Positions 1 through 8,625 of a stretch of 26,464 bases of DNA are shown here, one piece after another (the first letter of the stretch is position 1; every line of letters starts with the position of its first letter). A program made the translations under genes and the position numbers. Below the pieces are notes generated by a model. The model did no database searches, had not been told where the DNA came from, and saw nothing but the letters and a program-made list of their open reading frames with translations. Origin of the DNA: Beroe ovata (Eukaryota; Ctenophora; Nuda; Beroida; Beroidae); the NCBI GenBank assembly GCA_946803715.1, contig CAMPET010000387.1, positions 6,903 to 33,366 on the forward strand, in the 5' to 3' direction.

Positions 1-422
1 GTGTGTGTGTGTGTGTGTGCGTGTGTGGTTTGCCCTGTCACCTGCTACCATTGTAATAACTTTCGTTAATTTCCGGGGCTGTCTGTCGCCTCCATAGAGA
101 AAGAAGTGGTATATGAGCAAGAGACACCACTGTTTGATGATACTTCTATAAATATAACTTGTTAATCTGCCAGTTATCAGGGTGTATGTATTGCCAAGAT
201 ATCAGAGTGCAAGATATCTCTGATACATAGGAGTCATAATTGTCAGCGTGGATTTGTATTGTTCATCCCCCACTTTGCATCTAGTTTCTCTCTTTGTAGT
301 CTAGCCTCACTAGAAATTTTATTATTCAGTTTTTCCCGATCTACGTTCACTCTTCCATTCCTCCGACCCCAACAATGATTTACGCCTAACTTCTCTAACC
401 TTAACCCCCTCCCCTTGTATAG
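1..422. other. Upstream of the ankyrin gene coding start
   Basis: Starts with a (GT)n microsatellite (1-19), then AT-rich sequence without a coding frame, ending in a pyrimidine-rich acceptor at 422. Probably 5' intron; the promoter and first exon are not identified. Confidence 0.55.
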
Positions 423-535
423 GAACGAATAATGATACAGTGGGGATCGAATGGCTAAACACAGTCTACAAGCACTGGTTCACAAGACTGTAGCTTTGAG
501 GAACAACATAGTTCTTCTTGAGGCGTGTACCACAG
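423..535 (+). CDS. Ankyrin gene exon 1 (start codon at 451)
   Basis: The ATG at 451 opens MAKHSLQALVHKTVALRNN and runs to the donor ACAG|gtgagg at 535/536, leaving one base. A strong pyrimidine-rich acceptor (cccctccccttgtatag) ends at 422, so this exon seems to be preceded by an upstream untranslated exon, or by a trans-splice site. An in-frame TGA at 433-435 excludes coding further upstream in this exon. The start context is weak (C at -3, G at +4). Coding part is 451-535. Confidence 0.8.
432..458 (+). promoter_or_regulatory. Short uORF overlapping the ankyrin gene start codon
   Basis: An ATG at 432 in another frame encodes 8 residues (MIQWGSNG) and stops at TAA 456-458, so it overlaps the main ATG at 451. 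Seen directly. That it lowers translation of the main frame is inference, and depends on 432 being in the mature transcript. Confidence 0.4.
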
Positions 536-3500
536 GTGAGGCATTATTCCTATTGATAGTGTGTGACGGTTGTTTTGTGTGTTCATAATGTGTTTTGTGT
601 GTTTATAATGTGTTTATAATGTGGGAAGATTGGAGGTCTCGACAACTTTTGAAATTGAAAATAGATAACCAAATTTTGCAGTCCCCACTGGTACAGTTTT
701 CCCTCTCAAACCTCGAAATAAAAACCAAATAATAACAACTTGATATATCCATTATCCGAAGTTAGAGTGGAGATTGGAATTTCTACTAATGACCAGCTCA
801 ATCCATCTGGCTCAACTCCATCTGACGATGAAAGAAAACCGTTATAAAAACTCGATACGGTGCCAAACCTTTGTGACTGTGTGTGTGTGATCTATGAGGA
901 TGACAATGAAATGAGTCTGGCGTGAGCTCTCTGTTTGAACATTACATCATGCTCAATGGGAGGCTGGAGTGTGTGTGTGTGNTGTGTGTGTGTGTGTGTG
1001 TATATCACACGTCATAAAGGTTACCACCAGCCACCGTCGAACATTGTTCCTATTATCAAATGCAGGTTTATCATACAATTATAGTAGTCATTCCAATGTC
1101 TCCCTACACAGTGCAGCTGAACAGCTGTCAGATTATAGGCAGCAAGATAACAAGTGTAATGTTACCAAACAGTGAAATCAGGTCTGCGCCTCCCTTCAAC
1201 ACGCCCACATCTCATCGCGACTCACTTGTCACTTTACACATATTCAATCTAGAGTGCGCCTCATTTCCCACTTTCTGAAGAAAAACATCATTCTCTTGAC
1301 GTCTCCGTGTGAATTATGATGACGCCAATTACATCCCTCGTTTTTCAGGCAAGTTAAACTACATCAAGACGAGTATCGATAGCGGTGCGGATGTCCATTA
1401 CACCAATGAGAACAATGAAACTCCACTGATACGGTGCTGTGGGCTGTCTCCCGTCGAGGCGGAGAAGTGTATGAAGTACCTCATGAAGAGGGGAGCTGAT
1501 TCAAACTTCCAGGTGAGACTTAGTTCTCACATTCTCGCCTTTCTCTTTTTTCATCCTTTTTCAACTTTTTCTTGTCCTCCTCCACCTTATCGTCACGGTC
1601 TCACTTTTTTCTCATAACTGTTGTTCTTTGCTCAGTTCCACCTTCATTCTTCTGTCTTTCATAACCCTAGAGAGTAGTCCAGCAGTGCAGATGACTCTTC
1701 ATTGAAATGATAACTATATAGTTTAACTCGTCATTTCAATAAAACGCTCGTGTCATCTTCTGTCGCAATATTGAGGGAGGGAATAGAGGAAATTGACATG
1801 ACATCATCATGCGACTTATGAATATGCGACTTATGAATATGAGACGGGGGCGGAATACTCGATATATTAGTGTATGGTGCCATTTCTTCACGATGCCATT
1901 TCCTCCACGGCGCCATGTTGTCCAAACTGAAGATAATGAAGGTGGTGTCTCATTAGAGAGGGTGCCACCCCGTCCACCAATTGTGAATGCTACAGCTGAC
2001 TCCCACTATTTCACATCACATTTGCATCCCAACCAACGCAGAGGGAATGTTCTAGAACAATTCTCACCCGCCCACACACTTGTTAATGAGTCCGTAAAGT
2101 GGCAATAGATAGTCTGAAGTAGCTGTGCCCTGGTACCGAAACATGATAGTCACAGGGCAACACCTTCTCTTGTATGTGTGTGGTTGTGCATGGGCGGTTG
2201 CTATAGCAACCGACTTGGCTAAAGACCTGTCGTCTTTCCTGAAATATGTTAATTATCAACTAATATAAATGAATTGGTCATTAAATTCAATCAGAGAAAC
2301 ATCTGTAGCTCCAAATTCGATTAATAAGTTGTAAAAATATTATCTTCCAGAAAAATTCATAATCAAAGTATTCCAAATAGACTCTGGCCCAGACCACATG
2401 ATATATTTTGCAGACTGATTCTAGTAGCAACTTCCAATGAATACCTATCCTCCCACCCTTCTTTTTGATGAGTCATGCTGGCCGTTGCAAGAAACATAGC
2501 AACCATCTTCATATTCCCATGGTCCACTGCTTTGTACATAACAACACACAAGTATACATAACAAGTATAATACATAACAACATATGAATTCCGTCACAGT
2601 GATCACTGATCCTTGTTTGAGAAGGAAAGTAGTTCGAGAAGAACAGACCTCCAAGCAATAACATACCTAATACCTACCCTACATATGTTTCATAATTTCA
2701 TGAGGCTCTGGTGTGTGTTTAGTGACTGGCCAACGCTAACGGTGGTGTCAATAATAAGCATTGGAGTGGTGTAAACAGCTGTCAAGTGAAGCGGTACCGA
2801 CACCAAAGTCCTTGTGTCACAGTGTACAAATTGGTGTCAAGGAATTAAGACCACTTCTCAGAGCTACACACTACACGTACTGAGTGCTCTGTGGAATGCG
2901 TGGGAGTAGACCATGCTGTTCAAAACTAACTTGTTACTCAATAATATGTACTGCGTTTATTAATTGTTCTTTGTTAAAACATAATTGAATACTGAAACAT
3001 AATGTGTGTGTGTTTGTGTTTGTGTATGTGTATGCGTGTGCTGAGATACTTCAAGTTGCTGGCAATATTCCAGAATTGAGAGATGATTTGGAGCTACTTT
3101 TCACTTTAAAACAACAGCTGTCGTTCCTTGAGAATGTTTAGGAGAGAATCAAATATAAACGGATCAGTGATTTCATTGATTGTTATGCGACATGCAGTGT
3201 TAATAATCGGTGGGATTATTGTTGTGTGTTCCCTATGGTGATACTGTTGATGTTTTTCGTTTAGATGGAATCAATGGAATCAACCATGAAATTTGTCCAT
3301 TCTGAAATGTAATGGGATTGCTCTTTCCCTGAAAACTACAATTATAATAATTGTACCTACGTCCGATGAATCCATTGCCGTGTGAGGAATGTACCCATTT
3401 GTACCGACATTTTAGAGTGCTATTTCATGTGTAGAATGATGTCATTACTTAATGTCCCATCTCTCCTGCCCTAATATAACATCATAGTACTTACAACAGA

Positions 3501-6500
3501 AGTAATGGGAATGGGGGAGTGGCTGGGGTCGCGGGAATGAGCGCGCGCGGCACAAAACTTCTGATCAACTCACACTCCACTATTTCATATTTATCCAAGG
3601 TTTCCCTAGCCCTTTCAGATGTTTTATATGGCAACTTGCCAAATCATCCCCACCTCTGTTGTTATGATCAAGTGCTGTTGGCAGGGGTCCAAAACTGGCG
3701 TTATCTCGGTATCTTGATACATTCAATTATCATTAGATCATGTTAATTCTCAAACAAACACTATAGTGCTGCATGACAAATTCGCTCTATGAAGCCTTCC
3801 CCTCCGATATCTCTGTTTTGTATGTATGAGTGTGTGTATGAGTGTGTTTGTACAAGTGATTGTTTGAGTGGACAAATACACAATTGATAGTATCAAGTTT
3901 TAGTAAGCACTGGGTGATTGTGTGTGTTCGTAATCATGGCGACTGGCAAAATTCCAGATGGCCCTACACGATAGTTATTATGTAAGTGTGTGTACAATAT
4001 ACTAGCTCCACTGTCCACCACTACAGTCCACACTCCGCTGTCCACACTACATTACTGTTCCCGGGAGAAGGTTTGGTAGATTTTATCCATACAAAATGTC
4101 TGCCGGAGATAGAGAAAACCCATCTCAATCCCTTTCTTGATCCTTTTCTTTGATCACCGCTGTTACGTAGTGGAAACAGGAATGTCCGTACCTAATGGAA
4201 CTCTCTATCACACATTGGGGAGATATGATAATGTGCTTGTCTCGTGAAGAGGAAGATAGACTACAGTTAGATAATGAGATAAGTGGTAGATAATGAGATA
4301 AGTGGTATATCCACTGATATAATACCACATGCCATCCCAGCAGTCGTCTAGACTGAGGATCTCATGGAGTGTGATTGGTTACATTTTCCCATACGTGTCT
4401 GGAGCAAGTATCTGGATACATGCCAGATCAATAATAAATGGTGGTGGAAGATTATAGATCAATTTACAGACCACAGCGGATGAACCCTTTATAATATCAA
4501 TTAAGTCTGACTTCACTTCTCATCCATTACTTGATCATGACCTCATGAAAGCAATATCGAACACTAATAAGTTAGTCTTTGGTAATGATTTATTGGTTCC
4601 TGCAGGACAAATACGGCAGAACAGCACTCAGTTTCGTGGCAGAGAAGGGGAATTCGACCATGGTGGATCTGCTGATTGAGAAATGCGATGCTGATCCAAC
4701 TATCGAGGATGTAAAAGGTTTGACACAATCTATATGTAACGCCAGTTGTCCCCTGACGTCAATTCCACTTGACACCACCACTCTTCCACGAATACTTATC
4801 CACTGACACCGCACTTCCTTTGAGACTCACTTCCCCCTGACACCACACTTCCCCCAGGGAACACAGCACTTATGTACGCCATCTGCTCTGGCTCCACAGA
4901 CATTGTGGCGACCCTGGTTGGCTACTTTTTGGTGGTTAACTATCCCATTGACAAGAGAAACTTCGTGGGAATGACACCACTCTTACTAGCTGCCAAGACT
5001 GGCCGGTAGGTAGTAGTGATGAATAACTGAACTTAGTGTGATTCTCACCATGGATAGATTTTCTATCAAGAGATTGCATTACATAAACTCATGATTATCT
5101 GATCTATCTGGTTCTTTATTTGGCTGCTACTCATATGCATGTGAATGCTCGTGTGGAGATTAACCTTGAAAAACCCATCGATCTCCGATTTGGTACCATG
5201 ATCATATGAATGATACAGGTTTGAATGTGCTAAGATTCTGGTGGAACTTGGCAGCGCGAACATTCATCTCCGAGACGTTGATACATTCAGAAGCTCCATC
5301 GACTGGATCAAATACACTGTGAGTCATGTACATTGCCATAACTTGGAGTAAAAAGAAGAATAAACCTCTAGAAATGAAAACAAATCGCACACTCGTCGTA
5401 GCAAATCCTGCCAATTCATCACTGTCTTCGCTTAAGAGATGACGTAAACTATCACTCAGTGTACGGCGGATGAGGTTCGCGAGTTTGCGGAGCTCGATCC
5501 GATCGTGGTACGGAAGCGAGGGTGCGCACAGCGGCGCATCTCACTCGACCGGAACCGGTATCGGGTGCTCTCCGACTTTTTCACGGACGGGAAAATGCCG
5601 TCTTGCTGGAGGAACAGTGCTCCCAAAGGGACGCAGGTGGGGTTTCATGATAGTTTCCAGATAGTTTCCAGATTTCCAGATTAAGATCGAATCTGCTTGA
5701 ATATTTCCGTTTTATCGTCAGCAAGTATGTCAGTATGTCACATGATGGCAGCAAACTTGTTTTTGCCAGGCCAGGTCACACATTCTGTCACAAAGTTGTT
5801 AAACCTCTGTCATAATCTTGAGCTCATGCAGCTATCACGTTATATCCATAGATCTACATTTTCCGGCATGTAGATCTATTTTTAGCTCGCTCCCTGCATG
5901 AGAGTTCTCAAGTTCATTTTTAAACGAAGCTCGGTAAACGACATCCTTTTCAACCACAAAATTATACTCAAGAGCTACTACTGAACGTTCTTTTTTATTA
6001 AATATCTGGAGGTGTTTTCTCAGTTGTTCGCAAGTATTCCAACATATCAAACGATATATATCCCCTATCAGTTTTTCATATCTGATCACCGAGAGGAAAA
6101 GTTTGATCAAAAACTAGCTTGTGTAAATCGGTCAGGAATTGATAAGCAGAGCGCTCCCAGCTCGTGTATTGTGTTGAACTAGCATGGAAGCAGGCCAGAT
6201 AGATAGGATATAACTGCAAGTGCATTCCTTGATATTAAACAAATATCGGAAATCACGCTTTGATGAACGTGGCCCAATGCCAGATATGTGTGAGAAATGG
6301 ACGTGTTTTCTACTTGGACTGATAGCAACTACTCATGTCACACTTTCAACAATCACTGCGTTCTCGTATCATCCCTAAAACCATGCCTCACCCCTCTTTC
6401 TCACTCAGGATCCACGAAACAACCCTGGAGGTCGGACCATCTGCATCGTATCCCATCTCGATAACTCCGATTCTGCCCGGTACTCCGATTCAGATGACAT

Positions 6501-7194
6501 GGACGATGCTATCGACAACATCCTCCTCAACATGACCGAGAGTTCAGCCACCACCGCCACCGCCACTTCCTATGTGTATTCTGGCGGGGATAGCGCGTCC
6601 CGGCGGTCAATGTTTGACATCCCCAACTTGACAGACATACGACAGACAATACAGGATTATAGCAGCAGCGGAGGAGGACGGTTCATAGAGCGACCCGACA
6701 GTGTGATGTCTGTCGTGTCTGCCCCCTCGCCCACTTTCTCACGGTTTGATGAGACATCGGCTCCCGATGACATCTCACCGACAGAGACATCACCTAGTAC
6801 CCTCCCCAAGATAAAGAAAATGGAGCGGAGACGCTCTATCGACAATTCCCTACTCGCCAGATCCACAAACATAAATTCCGGGATGAACTCACCGAGTGGC
6901 GGGAGACGCGTTTCCCGATCAAACACCGTCCCCAAACCCTCTCTTGACAACAGATCATCCGTCACCAGGAAAACTCCTGACCCCCTGAAAAATGCCAACT
7001 GTCGCCCGGTTGCCGAGTCACCTGCGGTGAAAACTCCGGGTGTGAAAACTGTGAGTTCGGCTGGGCAGAAGACCAAGAATTCCAATACCACCCGATCAGA
7101 TACAAAAAACTGCAAAGATAGGAAAAGCTCCCTACCGAGCATTAACAACAAGAACACTCAGATTGTGAGAGATTTCTCTGCTGTTCATTCGTAG
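451..7194 (+). CDS. Ankyrin-repeat protein with Ser-rich tail, complete, 7 coding exons
   Basis: Joining 451-535, 1349-1512, 4606-4717, 4858-5005, 5219-5318, 5460-5636 and 6409-7194 gives one 523-residue frame. Every junction is GT-AG and phase-consistent (phases 1,0,1,2,0,0). Residues about 19-189 are five ankyrin repeats, with motifs such as ETPLIRCC, RGADSN, GRTALSFVAEKGN, GNTALMYAI and GMTPLLLAAKTGR. Residues about 200-290 are basic, then acidic (SDSDDMDDA). Residues about 290-523 are rich in Ser, Thr, Pro and Arg with no hydrophobic segment, so probably disordered; they include RRRS (402-405) and RSNTVP (432-437). There is no signal peptide or membrane segment, so I infer a cytosolic protein-binding scaffold or adaptor. 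The spacing between repeats 2 and 3 (a longer repeat 2 with MKYLMKRGADSNFQDKYGRTAL) recalls the ANKRD34 family; that likeness is from memory and not proven. Domain call is firm; orthology is not. Confidence 0.9.
536..1348 (+). other. Ankyrin gene intron 1
   Basis: Starts gtgagg, ends tttttcag. It holds a (GT)n microsatellite at 969-1001 with one N at 982. No further exon seen. Confidence 0.85.
1349..1512 (+). CDS. Ankyrin gene exon 2 (end of repeat 1, repeat 2)
   Basis: Acceptor tttttcag|GC at 1348/1349; donor TTCCAG|gtgaga at 1512/1513. It encodes residues 30-83, including SGADVHYTN, NETPLIRCC and MKRGADSNFQ, which are typical ankyrin loop and helix signatures. It completes the split glycine codon from exon 1. 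Confidence 0.92.
1513..4605 (+). other. Ankyrin gene intron 2 (3,093 bp)
   Basis: Starts gtgaga, ends ttcctgcag. Holds the 18-bp X-box-like palindrome (2195-2212), a GT-rich tract at about 3003-3040 and a GTGGTGTCA word at 2742-2750. No ankyrin exon in sense orientation was found, and the flanking exons join without one. Confidence 0.8.
2195..2212. promoter_or_regulatory. Perfect 18-bp palindrome matching an RFX X-box
   Basis: CGGTTGCTATAGCAACCG is its own reverse complement. Its core GTTGCTATAGCAAC fits the RFX-factor consensus GTNRYC(0-3)RGYAAC closely. It lies in intron 2 of the ankyrin gene. Function is inference. Confidence 0.5.
4606..4717 (+). CDS. Ankyrin gene exon 3 (repeat 3)
   Basis: Acceptor ttcctgcag|GAC; donor GTAAAAG|gtttga. 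It encodes residues 84-120 (DKYGRTALSFVAEKGN through ADPTIEDVK), a textbook ankyrin repeat. The preceding intron is the longest in the gene (3,093 bp). Confidence 0.93.
4770..4857 (+). repeat. TGACACCAC-type repeats abutting the exon 4 acceptor
   Basis: TGACACC[AG]C occurs at 4770-4778, 4804-4812 and 4838-4846, separated by CT-rich spacers, within the 140-bp intron 3. The last copy runs straight into the acceptor at 4857, so the repeat supplies the pyrimidine tract. Confidence 0.75.
4858..5005 (+). CDS. Ankyrin gene exon 4 (repeat 4, start of repeat 5)
   Basis: Acceptor cttcccccag|GG; donor GGCCG|gtaggt. It encodes residues 122-169, including NTALMYAICSGSTDIVATL and GMTPLLLAAKTG. Repeat 4 is longer than the usual 33 residues because of an aromatic/valine-rich stretch (GYFLVVNYPIDK). 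Confidence 0.93.
5219..5318 (+). CDS. Ankyrin gene exon 5 (repeat 5 end)
   Basis: Acceptor gatacag|G; donor TACACT|gtgagt. It encodes residues 171-203 (FECAKILVELGSANIHLRD, then DWIKYT), which finishes the last recognisable ankyrin repeat. Confidence 0.92.
5460..5636 (+). CDS. Ankyrin gene exon 6 (basic linker)
   Basis: Acceptor atcactcag|TGT; donor ACGCAG|gtgggg. The phase-0 frame gives 59 residues without a stop (CTADEVREFAELDPIVVRKR, then NRYRVLSDFFTDGKMPSCW). The exon is markedly richer in G+C than its flanks. I recognise no domain. The acidic-then-basic sequence with RRISLDRNR contains a possible basophilic kinase site. Confidence 0.85.
5637..6408 (+). other. Ankyrin gene intron 6
   Basis: Starts gtgggg, ends tctcactcag. 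Contains an 11-bp inverted repeat at 5848-5879. A 91-codon minus-strand frame (5835-6110) has no supporting motif. Confidence 0.8.
5848..5879. repeat. Perfect 11-bp inverted repeat (hairpin)
   Basis: ATAGATCTACA and TGTAGATCTAT are separated by a 10-base loop. Possibly a mobile-element remnant or a structured intron segment. Confidence 0.8.
6409..7194 (+). CDS. Ankyrin gene exon 7 (Ser-rich tail and stop)
   Basis: Acceptor tctcactcag|GAT; the frame continues for 261 residues to TAG at 7192-7194. It is low-complexity, rich in Ser, Thr, Pro, Asn and Arg, with kinase-type motifs SRRSM, ERRRSID and RRVSRSNTVP. A 166-codon antisense frame within it (6657-7157, -) is a by-product of composition. 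The stop codon is also the first TAG of the TAGCAAC repeat array that follows. Confidence 0.92.
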   Translation, partial: DPRNNPGGRTICIVSHLDNSDSARYSDSDDMDDAIDNILLNMTESSATTATATSYVYSGGDSASRRSMFDIPNLTDIRQTIQDYSSSGGGRFIERPDSVMSVVSAPSPTFSRFDETSAPDDISPTETSPSTLPKIKKMERRRSIDNSLLARSTNINSGMNSPSGGRRVSRSNTVPKPSLDNRSSVTRKTPDPLKNANCRPVAESPAVKTPGVKTVSSAGQKTKNSNTTRSDTKNCKDRKSSLPSINNKNTQIVRDFSAVHS

Positions 7195-7321
7195 CAACCC
7201 TCCCTCCTATAGCAACATTCCTAAAGCAACATTCCTAAAGCAACGTTCCTAAAGCAGCGCTCCCATAGCAACCCTCCTATAGCAACACTCCTAAAGCAAC
7301 ATTCCTAAAGCAACATTCCAT
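7193..7321 (+). repeat. 14-bp minisatellite in the ankyrin gene 3' UTR
   Basis: About eight units of AGCAACATTCCTAA run from 7211 to 7321 (starts at 7211, 7225, 7239, 7253, 7267, 7281, 7295 and 7309), preceded by an imperfect 18-base unit at 7193. Units differ by 0-5 bases. The array begins within the stop codon of the ankyrin gene. Confidence 0.9.
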
Positions 7322-8213
7322 AGAGACACATCCTAGCAACAGAAGCTTTGAAATTGAGACTGACAGTGGGTTGATGATGAACTTCAATCCTGATTTTAAG
7401 AGGATATTCCTCTGCAATCAATCGAGGAAATGTTACCGCAAGCGGTAAATTGATATAATTATAATCACCGCTAATTTTTTGACCGATATCGGTGGAAATG
7501 GTGCAGTGAGAACCGATTTTGTATGGAAAATGCTGGATAATAATACAAGGCTGATACGAGAATTTTCAGTATTCCATGTTGTTTTGGAGTCTTGTGTTCT
7601 GTGTGTTTTTCGGTTTTTGTTTTGTTGGTCGACAATTTGTGATCGACAATTTGATTATTAATTCATTTATGTGATTTTTATCTTTTATGTTTATACACGT
7701 TGATTGGCAAACTTAATACTACCGATTTTGTTGGTTATCAATAACGTGCAGTAGTGGAAAAGGTAATTGGTTAAACAGTTTTCATGAAATACCTCATACC
7801 ACATAGAATTGAATGCTGATCAGATAGCTATCGAATGTAGAGATTGGATTATAACCGATGATTTTGTTACATATCATGGAGTTTTCTATATCAATCATTT
7901 TTGTTTGTCTGTTTTTAGTTATCTTATTTAAGGAGTTAATATTTATTATTGTATTAATCATATCGTAGTTTTATTTTGCTCTGAGGAAAAAAAGGAAGGT
8001 CATCGAATATCCAAAATTGTTCATTTTGCAGGAAGACGCGAAGTGAAAGAGAGAATCACATTATTAAGAGTTACATCGTCAACCTTTTGTCCAGCGCGTC
8101 CGTAGCGGTATGGTAGTTAGACGGCGTGTTGAGTCTCGATAACCATTTGGCTCACAGAGAAACGTGCTCGCATTGCCCGACGCGCGTCGAAATTGCTGCG
8201 CGCTTCACGCGCA
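7322..8213. other. Convergent intergenic / 3' UTR region
   Basis: AT-rich DNA with no believable coding frame. It lies between the stop of the + strand ankyrin gene and the stop of the proposed - strand small gene. There is no + strand AATAAA before 8539-8544, so the ankyrin 3' end is unresolved. A small direct repeat (CGACAATTTG with gat spacers) sits near 7630-7652. Confidence 0.6.
7942..7975 (-). terminator. Two minus-strand AATAAA poly(A) signals
   Basis: AATAAA on the minus strand at 7975-7970 and 7947-7942, about 240-270 nt beyond the proposed small-gene stop (8214). They suit 3' end formation for that gene, but AT-rich DNA gives such hexamers by chance. Confidence 0.35.
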
Positions 8214-8275
8214 CTACAGGAACAACTTTGATGTCTCTGCGAAAACGTCGTCGCGCGTGCGGGGAACAACTATTT
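8088..8275. other. CpG-rich patch
   Basis: A cluster of CpG dinucleotides stands out from AT-rich surroundings and includes the perfect 12-bp palindrome CGACGCGCGTCG (8178-8189). It overlaps the last exon of the proposed small gene. It could be an unmethylated island or promoter, or just coding composition. Confidence 0.55.
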
Positions 8276-8317
8276 CGTGCCATAGAATTTCCTCCGTGAA
8301 GTTTTCCGTTCTGACAT
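8214..8317 (-). CDS. Proposed small gene exon 3 with stop
   Basis: Acceptor gttttacctgcag|AT. With the single A left by exon 2 the frame reads N, then VRTENFTEEILWHEIVV through AETSKLFL, and stops at TAG 8216-8214. Part of the exon lies in a CpG-rich patch. Confidence 0.42.
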
Positions 8318-8578
8318 CTGCAGGTAAAACACGATTTAGTAATAAGTATGATTTGATCATGCCCAATACGAATATAGCCACTTGTGGCCCACATACGTCA
8401 GTGTATAGATATTACAGTAGTTATTGATGTCCCTATGGGTCGCAAGATGTGTGTGCATTAATAAGACTGGAAACCTGCACAGTGCACATGCATAATGTGC
8501 TTCTCGCTATACGCATATACGTAGTGTCCTGATATGCTAATAAAATGCAATTTATCAATAGAGCAAAAATGTGGTGAG

Positions 8579-8625
<47 letters not shown>

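Noticed and set aside
2363-2575. Minus-strand frame with an ankyrin-like string (AVDHGNMKMVAMFLATAS)
   Set aside because: Lacks the TPLH-type turn and the following loop, is antisense in an intron, and the VAM part comes from a TAGCAAC repeat word. Probably chance.
5835-6110. 91-codon minus-strand frame in ankyrin intron 6
   Set aside because: No motif, no splice support; it starts near an 11-bp hairpin but shows no transposase signature.
6657-7157. 166-codon minus-strand open frame
   Set aside because: Antisense to the ankyrin gene's last exon; the sense frame is fixed by splicing phase, and the antisense product is a compositional shadow.
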